64,000 bases of DNA, from contig CAWUVK010000002.1 in NCBI GenBank assembly GCA_963926055.1, forward strand, positions 1 through 64,000, written 5' to 3'. Both the position numbers and the translations under genes were made by a program. The notes under the pieces were generated by a model that was not told the DNA's origin, did no database searches, and worked only from the letters and a program-made list of their open reading frames with translations. Source of the stretch: CAJXJP01 sp963926055 (GTDB taxonomy: Bacteria; Patescibacteriota; Gracilibacteria; BD1-5; UBA6164). Shown here one piece after another: positions 10,259 to 19,341 of the stretch (position 1 is its first letter; every line of letters begins with the position of its first letter).

Positions 10259-11533
10259 ATGTTTGAAAATCTAATGATGTGAATAGTGGTTATAGGTAGT
10301 ATTTTTCAACTGTGAGTATCAGATTATCAAGAATCAGTAGAAATACAAAAGCAAATCCTCATAGAAAAAGAAAAGCAAAGACAAATAGAACTCAGTAAAA
10401 TTCCTCATCAAAAAACTCCTAAGCAAGTAAAATCTATTTATTATACTGCTGGAGCTTTAAATTATTGACCAAAAAGAGAAAATTTATTTCACCTACTCGA
10501 AACTTCAGAAATTAATTCTGTGATTTTAGATATAAAAACTATTTCTGGATATATCAATTTTGATATGCCTGAAACTCACTTCTGAACTATAAAACCTCAG
10601 TCAAATAATCAGATTTCAGATATAAAATCTGAGTTAAAATTATTACATGAAAAATGAGCCTATATTATCGGAAGAGTCGTAGTTTTTAAAGATAACAGGA
10701 TTAAAAATATTCGACCAGATTTGAATCTCAAATGGAAAGATTCAGACAAAGTTTGGACAGACTACAGTGGAAATTCTTACTCAGACGCTGGATCAAAAGA
10801 AATTTGGGATTACCATGCGGCAATTGCAAAAACGGCTTACGATTTATGATTTGATGAAATAAATTTTGATTATGTTCGTTTTCCAACAGATGGGAAAATA
10901 AGTGATGCATTCTACCCTTTTTCATGAGATAAAATTTCACAAAATCCAACTTGGTGAAAAATAGAAACTCTAGAAAATTTTTCAGAATATCTCAATAAAA
11001 ATATTAAAAATTATAAATCAGAAATAACAACTTCAGCTGATGTATTTTGACTGGTTACAAACAATAACATGTTTCAAATCTGACAAAACTTAGAATCATT
11101 TTTACTTCATTTTGATTTTGTTGCTCCGATGATTTATCCTTCGCATTATTGAGCCTGATTTTTATGATATAAACAACCAGATAATAATCCATATGAAATA
11201 TTTGAATATGCATTAAATGGAGCAAAAAAACGTATAGATTCTCTCAATTTAGAAATAAAGAATGCTCAAACTCAGCAAAGAAATATTTCTATTTTATGAA
11301 AATTTGATTCAAAAACATCTGATATTGCAAATATTTGAGAAATTAAATATACAAGTATTCGTCCATGGTTACAAGGCTTTACTTGTACTCGGTGCAGCTG
11401 AGCTACACCATATACCACGAGTAAATTTCGTAAACAAATTCAAGCCTTAGAAGATGCCTGAATGAACTCTTGGTTTGTCTGGAGTGCCGGTTCAAATTAT
11501 TATCCACAGTGGTATAATTGAAAAGATTTATAA
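10259..11533 (+). CDS. DUF4015 putative glycoside hydrolase
   Basis: The 424-residue protein has an N-terminal hydrophobic helix (signal peptide or anchor) before a polar linker. The domain carries VILDIKTISGYINFD, GAYIIGRVVVFKDN, LGFDEINFDYVRFPTDGK, FDFVAPMIYPSHYGAGF and IRPWLQGF, with MNSWFVWSAGS near the end. These are the beta-strand motifs of the DUF4015 TIM-barrel family, where the Asp/Glu in FDEINFDYVRFP is the presumed active-site strand. It probably acts outside the membrane on polysaccharide. AGAAG stands just ahead of the ATG. Many TGA-Gly codons are present. The substrate is unknown. Confidence 0.85.
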
Positions 11534-11556
11534 AAATATATAAAAAATAATCAAAT

Positions 11557-11584
11557 AAAAAAAGCCTGGATCACAGGCTTTTTG
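11557..11584 (+). terminator. Rho-independent terminator
   Basis: AAAAAGCCTG and CAGGCTTTTT form a strong stem with a short loop, ending the DUF4015 transcript. Confidence 0.85.
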
Positions 11585-11590
11585 GTTGTT

Positions 11591-11620
11591 TAAAAATAAT
11601 GAGGTCATCAATTATTTTTA
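11591..11620. terminator. Hairpin between convergent genes
   Basis: A perfect 10-bp stem, TAAAAATAAT / ATTATTTTTA, with a 10-nt loop lies just 3' of the minus-strand gene at 11629-12054. It probably acts as its terminator, although no long T run follows. Confidence 0.45.
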
Positions 11621-11628
11621 AATAGTTT

Positions 11629-12054
11629 TTAAAAATCAGATATTTCATATCGAACTAAAGCAAGATGCTTTTGGTTCGAAAAAATAGTTTTTGTATCAAC
11701 ATTATCAAAAACAAGATACGAAATACCATTTTTTTGTTCTAACGAATCAGAATACAAATTTCTGATTTCGTGAGGTACATGCTGGATTGCAAACATGCAC
11801 ATTTGTTCCAAACAAGCAGCTTTTGCTCCATGTTTGATTGTAAATTTTTTCCTTTTTTTGACTGTATACGATACATAATCAAATGAAAAATCATTCATTA
11901 AAATCATATAATTTGTATCACTTGACTCCTGTATCTTTTGAATTTTAGCCTTATTTTGAACAGTAACATTTTCAAAATTAGCAATTTGAAATATAAATAC
12001 AACACACACAGACGTCAATATAACAAATGCAAGTACTTTTTTTAAAATATTCAT
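11629..12054 (-). CDS. Exported or membrane-anchored hypothetical protein
   Basis: The protein has 141 residues. An N-terminal hydrophobic helix (LKKVLAFVILTSVCVVFIFQ) acts as a signal anchor. The rest is soluble, with MILMNDFSFDYVSY, HGAKAACLEQMCMFAIQHVP and ALVRYEISDF. It has four Cys in total, two inside the anchor helix and two in the soluble part. It contains no TGA codon, unlike most genes here; its few Gly are GGA. The family is not recognised. It faces the DUF4015 gene across two hairpins. Confidence 0.6.
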   Translation of the reverse strand: MNILKKVLAFVILTSVCVVFIFQIANFENVTVQNKAKIQKIQESSDTNYMILMNDFSFDYVSYTVKKRKKFTIKHGAKAACLEQMCMFAIQHVPHEIRNLYSDSLEQKNGISYLVFDNVDTKTIFSNQKHLALVRYEISDF

Positions 12055-12140
12055 ATCAAACTCTCTTTTTTCAAAAGGAAGTAAATAAATTGTATAATAT
12101 TTTTGGTTTGAGTCAAATAGTAATTTTGCATGAAAAAAAT

Positions 12141-12173
12141 AAAAAGAGTAAAAATTTATTTTTACTCTTTTTT
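12141..12173 (-). terminator. Rho-independent terminator
   Basis: AAAAGAGTAAAAA and TTTTTACTCTTTT form a 13-bp stem after the small gene at 12172-12342. Confidence 0.75.
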
Positions 12174-12342
12174 ATAATGTTTCTATTTCTAATTCATCAA
12201 CAATCATATATTCTATTTGTGAAGATTTTAAATTATAATTTTTTGATAAATATGCTTCATAATCATTATTTTTTATATTTTCAGGAATATTTTGAATAAT
12301 TTTTACTTTTGCATCATAGAAATCTAAAACGATTATTTTCAT
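12172..12342 (-). CDS. Small conserved-looking protein, hypothetical
   Basis: The 56-residue protein, MKIIVLDFYDAKVKIIQNIP at the N-terminus and SSQIEYMIVDELEIETL at the end, lies 65 nt downstream of the DpnI-like gene on the same strand and is followed by a good terminator. It has no TGA codon, no signal peptide and no membrane segment. It may be the last gene of the restriction operon or an independent cargo gene. The family is not recognised with confidence. Confidence 0.5.
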   Translation of the reverse strand: MKIIVLDFYDAKVKIIQNIPENIKNNDYEAYLSKNYNLKSSQIEYMIVDELEIETL

Positions 12343-12407
12343 AGAGTGTAATTAATATATAAACTCATATGATCTAATGATTTTTTGAAAATGATCAAGT
12401 AAAAAAA

Positions 12408-13175
12408 TTATAAAACTCTATATTTTCATTTTTCTAGAAATTCTAAATATCATTTATCTCTGAGAAATTGTAATTGTTGTCTGATTTTTGGTTTGATGTT
12501 TTTATTTTCTGGATGAAGTCATTTTAAATCTTTTTCAAAATAATAAATTTCTTTCAAAGTAAATTCAGATTTATCGAGTGAATCAATACAGTTCATAATA
12601 TCGAGAATCCAACCTTTCAAATTATCTTTTTTGATGTCTTTTAAAAATACCGTTTTCTGCCATTTTTCTAATATTTTTTCTTTCGAAATAATTTTTCCAT
12701 CTTCTACATAATACATTTTTCCAGAGTTTGGTATTTTTGAAAACAAAATATTTGCTCCAGTCCAACCTGCTCTTCTTGCATTTGGTCAGAGTGGTTTTCT
12801 TTTTTCTATGATATCAGAAACAAAGAAATATTTTGGAACTACGAAAAAATCATTTACCGAATAAACCGCATCTAAATAATGTAAAAAGAAAAAATGAGGT
12901 TTATCTTTTGAATCTAGTCTTTGAATCAAAGTATAATATTCACTCGCTAAAACTTTATTTTTAAATTTATTTTTTGAAGCTTTTTGTTCAAAATTCTCCA
13001 AACAATTTTCACACAAAAAATCTGAGACTTTTTTATTATTTTCAAGCTCAGATAATTCATTACCACAATTCGGACAAAAAATATTTGCAGTCGTCCAAGG
13101 CTCTGACATAGCTCTTATTTTTTGTGAATTGTTTTTATAATTTTTTGATAGTGATGTTTGGAAGTTTAGGTTCAT
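12408..13175 (-). CDS. DpnI-like methyl-directed restriction endonuclease
   Basis: The protein has 255 residues, almost exactly the length of DpnI (254), and is collinear with it from memory. The zinc site is C34/C37 (FCPNCGNEL) and C55/C58. The PD-(D/E)xK residues correspond to D52 (SDF) and E63-Q-K65 (ENFEQKAS), equivalent to DpnI D53, E64 and K66. PLGPNARRAGWTGANI matches the DpnI substrate-binding segment. The C-terminal winged-helix half, used for methylated-site recognition in DpnI, ends IRQQLQFLRDKGYLEF and KGKYRVL. DpnI cuts GATC only when the adenine is methylated. The start overlaps the AIPR gene by 10 nt, so it is translationally coupled. TGA-Gly codons show adaptation to code 25. 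Confidence 0.9.
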
Positions 13176-15016
13176 GCTTTTATAAAATATTCTTTTAAAT
13201 CTTTTAATAAATTATTACTTTTGTAATATCAAATAAAATTAGTTTCTTGAAGTTCTTTATTAAAATATTTATTATTATAACTTTTATTTTGTATAAATAT
13301 TTCAAAATCTTTCCATTTACCCATTAAATCTATTATAGATTTATTTAAATCTTCATTTAAATAATCTTCTTTATAGTTTAAAAAACAATTTATCATAATT
13401 AAAGCTATTTCACCATATCTTAAAACATTTCAATATCTAGAAATCCCATCCTTATCTTTAATATCTTCCTTTTGCTTCTTTTTAATTAATTTTATTTCAT
13501 TATAAATAAAATAATTATATATACTTCTATTTAAATCAAATTTTTCATAACTAAGTATATTACGGAATATTTGATCTGAAAACAACCATGTTTCAGTAGT
13601 ATTTTTAGGATTTTTAAATTCAATATCAGAATCTCATATATATTTACTTGGGAACTGACTACATAAAGACATTTTTAAAAATATTTCTCTTTTTATTAAA
13701 GCATCCTTATCAATATACTTATTTAAAATTCCATCAGAAAACTCACCTTTTTTTCTTTCATAAAATAAACCAAAATTTTCAAAAATATTTTTTTGAATAT
13801 CTATTTGTACTTTTTCATTAGATTTTCTATCTGCTCAAGTTACAAGCGATTGATTGTTAGTCGCTTTAGAAATAGCCTCTATAATATCTAAACTTTCATC
13901 GGAATATCATTTTTCCAATGTAATAACTTTAATCAAAACATCCTTTCATGAAAAAACATCTTCTGGTAATTCATTATTTAAGACTTTTTCATAAATCCAA
14001 CTTAATGTATATGATGTCTGTCCTCAATTTATAATTTGTGGTCAATCAATAATTAACTGAGCATTATGTTTTTTTGCTGTTTTTTTATTTAAATCAGTTT
14101 CTCTAGATAAAATTGTTATTCAATTATTAAATAATGAAAATTCATTAGATTTTTTATCTACTATTGAATCATATATATCCTTATTTACATGTCATTGCCT
14201 CATTTCTAAGTATGATCTTGGATTATATTTTAAAATCGAGTTTTTATACATATATAAAGCTTTGGCAATTTCAATTGTAGGAACGAAAAGAACATTAATT
14301 GAAACTTCTCCTCATTCTAATTCAACTGAATAATCTATATGGGATGCTCAATTATAAGTATTAGATAAATTTAATTCTAATAATAGTTCATTTTCATTAT
14401 AATATGTTCAATTTATAAATGGAAAGATTAAATTTGAATAAATTTTTTCAAAATTAAATTTTTCAACCGTAAATCATCCTGTTAATTTTGTTAATTGTGA
14501 TGTTTTTATCTTGTTATGTAAGTTCGCTAATAATACAACTTCGTATTTATACCTCCCAATATCTCTTATTTCAGTTATTTTTCTTTGTAGTCATAAAATT
14601 TTTCAGTTGTAATTTTTTCCATCTTCGTCTTTTTTTTCTCCATCATCTATAATTCTTGAAATATCCATTTTTAACAATTCTTCAAATGTAATTTCTTTTT
14701 CTTCAAAATTAGATTTATTTGTTCTAAATTTAGCTTGAATAATATATATTTTTTTTATATTTTCATCAATATAATATCAATCTATTCATCCATCATATGG
14801 TCCATCTGTCACATATACTTCTCTATCTTTAAAATTTATTAATCAAAACTGAGATTTTAAATATAAATGTATTAACGACCTAGATCTTGCATTATTTGTA
14901 TTTTGCAAAAATTTTTCATCATTTTTTGGTCTATAAAATTTGTTAGCAATTGGGGCTTCAAGAGAAATTTTATCTAGAACATTTAATAACGTTTGATATT
15001 TTGAATATTTATGCAT
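13166..15016 (-). CDS. AIPR-family abortive-infection protein with N-terminal nuclease motif
   Basis: The protein has 616 residues. The N-terminal region has D79 in DGGIDGYYID followed by IYIIQAKF (Q94-A-K96), a Mrr-like D...QxK arrangement typical of PD-(D/E)xK nucleases. The middle has NEFSLFNNGITILSR, IIDGPQIINGGQTSYTLSW and ISKATNNQSLVTGADRKSN. These are the signature segments of the AIPR (abortive infection phage resistance, PF10592) family. AIPR proteins are found beside C5 methyltransferases in restriction-like loci. The ATG lies 4 nt after the methyltransferase stop. The end reads GCA TGA ACC TAA, so the last two residues (Gly-Thr) exist only in code 25. Confidence 0.85.
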
Positions 15017-15020
15017 ATTT

Positions 15021-16715
15021 TTAATTAAAAATTATTTTATATAAACTATAAATCGTTAATAATTGTGATTTTGGTATTTCATTCTTTGGAATAAAATCAA
15101 TCTCAGTCATTAATTCATCATCACCTAGGTTTTCTAAAATAAAGTTATGTAGTTTGTTTCTTATGTTTATTGGGTTTTGTTTGTGTACGATATATAAATC
15201 AGTCTCGTAAATATTCTGGAGGTTTTGAATATCTACTTTTCAAATTTCTTTTTTAATAAAATTATTTAAATTATTTTTGAAATTTTTGAAATTTATGATT
15301 CTATCATTTAGTATTTTTTCTAATTCATCTATATGATATTTTTCAATATCGAGTGTTTTAAAATTAACTCCTGTTCAGAAGTAAGCTTTTACAAACCATG
15401 AATTTCACACTCCAGTATTTTTATCAAAATTTAACAAATCAACTGTAATATTATTTTTCTTTAAAATTGGTCTTCTAAAACGTGCATTTTTCACTCTTTT
15501 GTTTGGTGAATTAAATATTATTTCTTTAAAATTATTTAAATTAATAATTTTATTATTATGATTTTCTAAATCTATAAAATCTATTTTTTTTATTTCTTTT
15601 AATCATAACTTTTTTCGAACAGCTTTTGCTAATGCTGCACTTAAGTGTGGTGATACTGCATTTCATATCTGCCTCCATTTAGTGCCTTGTGATCATGTAA
15701 ATTGATAAGATAATGGAAATCACATACATGTAGATATTTCCCTGATTGTTGGGAGTCTAAACTCTCATTCTCAAGTTCTGTTATATTCAGATTTTAAAAT
15801 CAAAGCCTCTCTCGTACGAGCCGACTGAGTAGCCATAACTGTACGACATGGTTTGTTTAAATTTTCTGGAAAAGACATTTTTCACATACAATAATTATAT
15901 GTTTTTAAATGTTCTGCCATTTCCCATTCTATTTTATATAATCAACTGTCATAAAAATGGTCAGTTAATTCCGTTCCAATTAATTTTAAATCTGGATAAT
16001 TTGGATCAATAATTTTTTTCTTTTTAACTGTTGTTTCTTTTAATTTTGGACTTGGCATTGATTTAAGGATTTCTCATAAAGTTCTATGAGTTTCTTGAGT
16101 TTTTACTGGAAAAATAAATTCTCAAGTTTTACATAACTCTCAAGCAATAAATCTTTTTCTTGATTGAGGTGCTCAAAAATCTCCGGAATTTAATATTTCT
16201 CAATTATTTTTTACCTTCAAAGCAATATCAGTTGATTGTTTTCAAATCGACTCTGCCCATTTAGTTAAATTCAGCATTTCAAAAGTATACTCTTCAAAAA
16301 CAAATTTTTGTGAATTTGGTACATTTTCCATGTACCATGCTAATAAATTTGAATTATTTTGATGTTTTTTTACTGCAATTACTCTGAGAAAAGATTCAAT
16401 CAATTGTATTCATAATGATTTATCAGCTTTTCACCATTTGTTTGAAGTTGAAAATGATACACAAGCTGGAGATCCAATAATTATATCAGAATTTTCAAGA
16501 TTATTAATTTCTTCAATATTAGAAGTATCGTCATTCCAAAATTCTAAAATATTTTTTGTAGTATCATTTAAGTTATGATTTAGATTATGAGAATCAATTG
16601 CAGGTTGCCAATAATCTAATCATTTTATTATTTTAAATCATTGTTGTCTAAATCCTTCTGAAAATCATCAAGCTCAACAAAAGAAGTCAATAACAGTTAA
16701 TTTTTTATCTTTCAT
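15021..16715 (-). CDS. DNA (cytosine-5) methyltransferase with C-terminal extension
   Basis: The protein has 564 residues. The C5-methyltransferase motifs appear in order: I, VIDFFCGAGGFSEGF; IV, GSPACVSFS with nucleophile C85 (PAC rather than the common PPC); VI, WYMENVPNS; VIII, GAPQSRKRFI; and IX-X, CRTVMATQSARTREALI and QIGNAVSPHLSAALAKA. Residues after about 380 form an extra domain of about 185 residues without a motif I can name. Motif I glycines are TGA. It is the first gene of the operon with AIPR and the DpnI homologue and presumably protects host DNA. The target site is unknown. It starts 115 nt from the tmRNA 3' end. Confidence 0.92.
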
Positions 16716-16780
16716 TATTTGTTCAAAATATATTATTCACTATAAAATAAATATATAAAAATATATTTAAAAGTCCAATA

Positions 16781-16816
16781 AAAAAAGTATCTAATATAAC
16801 CTATTAAATACTTTCA
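16781..16816 (-). terminator. tmRNA terminator
   Basis: On the minus strand AAGTATTTAATA and TATTAGATACTT can pair (one mismatch) before TTTTTTTATT, about 15 nt after the tmRNA CCA end. Confidence 0.6.
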
Positions 16817-16829
16817 ATATATTACTGTT

Positions 16830-17297
16830 TGGTGGAGCTAATGGGATTTGAACCCATGTCTTAGAAGGCCAGTCAAATACTTCTACTATCATAGTTTATT
16901 TTGATATTTACATACATAGAGAACAAACAAAAAGTGTATATAAAGATTATATTTATAGGTACTTGTAGGTACAAAACAAAATCATACTCGATCCTACAAG
17001 ATGGGAATTTAATAATTTTTAGAAACTTCTCTCATTAAAATTTTCTAAAAATGTGTAGCAGACAAATGTCATCATCCCGAGGGAAGGCTACGTCTCTAAA
17101 ACTCTCTTTTGTGGAGCGAGACTACTTACGCAGCGTATGCGTAAGATGGAGTCATAGCTTTTTTAAAAGAAGCTAGTCCTCCTGCAATTCTATTTTTTGC
17201 ATTTATGTTTGTTTGTGATTGATTGTGGAAGTCACAAACACCTCCCAGATAGCATATAAAACGGACAATTCTCCTAATAGAAACCAAGATTAGCCCC
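16830..17297 (-). ncRNA. ssrA: tmRNA (transfer-messenger RNA)
   Basis: The 5' end GGGGCTA pairs with TAGCTCC at the 3' end, followed by encoded ACCA. The third pair is G-U, the alanine identity element. The T arm is ATGGG-TTCAAAT-CCCAT. The tag frame opens at GCA (17200-17198), begins AKNRIAGG, ends SYAYAA, and stops at TAA (17128-17126): 24 residues, long but within the known range. Its two Gly codons are GGA and its stop is not UGA, as code 25 requires. About 468 nt long. A TATATT element lies only about 8 nt upstream of the mature 5' end. It rescues stalled ribosomes by trans-translation. Confidence 0.93.
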
Positions 17298-17439
17298 GCA
17301 GGAATAATATATAGTTTTTTTGTAGAAAGTAAAGAAACTTTTAGTATATCTTTATAAAATATTTTTTTTATTTTAAACTTGATATAAAATATTTTTCTGC
17401 TATAGTCATAAGTAGCCTTTTTTTCTAACTAAATGATAT

Positions 17440-18327
17440 ATGTATTGAGAATTATCCCACAAGTTTTCAGATATTTGTAGCACTATTGAAGAGCCACAAA
17501 AGCAAAAATTACAACGTGCATATGATTTTGCATATCAAGCACATTTAGGGCAAAAAAGAAAATCCGGTGAAGATTATTTCATTCACCCCTTAGCTGTAGC
17601 AATAGATTTATACCATAAATTTGGAAATCTAGATTTAGTTGCAGCATGATTATTACACGATACAGTAGAAGATAATGAAAGTATCGAAATCAACGAAATC
17701 TATGAAAAGTTTTGAGATGAAGTAGGATTTATGGTCGACGCAGTTACAAAAAATACTAAGCAACTGTATAAATCAGATATAGTATTTGAAAGAAAAATAG
17801 ATAAATTTTTGTATGGTGGGACAAAAGATATAAAAGTTTTTTTACTCAAACTCGCAGATAGAGATGATAATCTCAAAACAATCAATAATCTCAAAGATAA
17901 TAAACAAGTGAGAATGGCTTTTGAAACTCAAGCTATATTTTCACCACTAGAAATGATAATCGATTATAAAAATATTGATTCTATAGAAAAAGCTCATGAT
18001 AATTTATGTACTCATTGTAAAAAATTAGATATTTGCGATTATAAAAAGCTCAAAGATTATCTCATCAGTGTAACATTTAATAATTTCTCAAATGAATGTT
18101 TTGATAGTGTCTATCAAAATACAGCAAATGTAACCTGGAAAATAAATAATCGTGAAGTTTTAGATGAACTTTTAAAAACACCAAATATCAATGATAAAAT
18201 TGAAACTCTTTCAATAGAATCCTGAGAACACGATTATTTTGCTTTTATGTTTCGTTTTAAAAAATGACAAGTTATGAACAACGAAATCAAACTCGAAATC
18301 TGAGATACTTATTCATTTAGTTTATAA
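17440..18327 (+). CDS. HD-domain protein, RelA/SpoT hydrolase-like, no synthetase domain
   Basis: The protein has 295 residues. ATG at 17440 is used because a TAG precedes it in frame. The N-terminal half resembles the ppGpp hydrolase HD domain of Rel: RAYDFAYQAHLGQKRKSGED, YFIHPLAVAIDL, LLHDTVEDNE (HD pair) and VFLLKLADRDDNLKT. The nucleotide synthetase domain is absent. A C-terminal segment of about 110 residues contains CTHCKKLDICDYKKL and no motif I can name. It is likely a small alarmone hydrolase-type enzyme, alongside the full Rel at 46-48 kb. The EgtD-like gene begins 11 nt after it, so they probably form an operon. Confidence 0.72.
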
Positions 18328-18338
18328 ATCACCTTATT

Positions 18339-19292
18339 ATGACTCAAATTTACAATACTATTTCCGACCCAATGTATCAAAGACAATTGATTAATTGATA
18401 TGAAAATGAAGAAATTGATCAATGGTTTCTATATTTAGGTGAAGGTGGTTCTGCATATTATAATTCAAAAAATAAGACATATTCAAATAATCAAATATTA
18501 GGTAACGATGACTATTTAAATTTTTCAAAAAAATGCTTTGCTCCTAAGGAAAAAACAGTATTTATAAGTTTATGATGTGGAAATTCAGAAACTGAAAAAT
18601 TTATCATGAGCAATTTATCAGATGAATATAAAATTGATTATATTTGAGTTGATACTTCATCTGAAATGATACAAATGTCATCAGATAACTTAAAAGAATT
18701 AAATAATGATAAAAAATTTTTAAGAGCAGATTTTGGTTCAGATGAATTCAAAAATGAAATAAATAATCTATGCAAAAATTATGATAGAAAAGTATTTGCA
18801 TTTTTTGGTGGAACATTTTGAAATATAAAATATACAAAAATAATAAATATTTTATATAATATTCTAGATGAAAATGATAAAATATGGGTTGATATTTGAA
18901 TTAGAACAGGGAGGAAAGTTGAAGACGACCTAAAACTATTTGAAATTTATAAAACATATCTATCAAATAAAAATGATAAAAAAAAGTTTTTACTCAATAA
19001 AATTATAAATGACTGAATCAATCCTGATGATGGTGAAATAATTTTAGAATCGACTGAACATACAGAAAGTCAAGCACTTCAATTTAGTTTTTATTTTAAG
19101 TTTAATAAAAAAGTAAGTATTGATATTAAAAATTATAATATAGTATTTTTGCCTGAATATAAAATTAAGTTATTACAAATTTATAGATTTTGAGTAGATG
19201 GATTTGTAAACTTACTCGAAGGCCATAATTTCAAACTTATAGAAAAACAAACAAAATGATATCATGGTCAATTTATATTTGAAAGAAATTAA
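18339..19292 (+). CDS. EgtD-like SAM-dependent methyltransferase
   Basis: The protein has 317 residues. The SAM-binding motif is VFISLGCGNSETEKF, with YIGVDTSSEMIQMS as the acidic second strand and RKVFAFFGGTFGNIKY as the post-III region. The FxGGTxGN element recalls the histidine-specific N-alpha methyltransferase family (EgtD, Methyltransf_33). The substrate-binding half is poorly conserved to my eye, so histidine as substrate is not established. It is probably co-transcribed with the HD-domain gene. It ends in the arm of a perfect 50-bp palindromic terminator. Confidence 0.62.
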
Positions 19293-19340
19293 ACATAAAA
19301 AAAATATTTTCTCAATTGAGAAAATATTTTTTTTATGTTT
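19291..19340. terminator. Perfect 50-bp palindrome, bidirectional terminator
   Basis: Two 25-base arms are exact reverse complements with no loop: AAACATAAAAAAAATATTTT plus CTCAA, then the mirror. It lies between two convergent genes whose stop codons flank it within 2 nt. Confidence 0.85.
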
Positions 19341-19341
19341 A

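Noticed and set aside
12027..12299. Plus-strand ORF of about 90 codons
   Set aside because: It lies opposite a better-supported small gene and terminator and has Leu/Phe-rich shadow composition.
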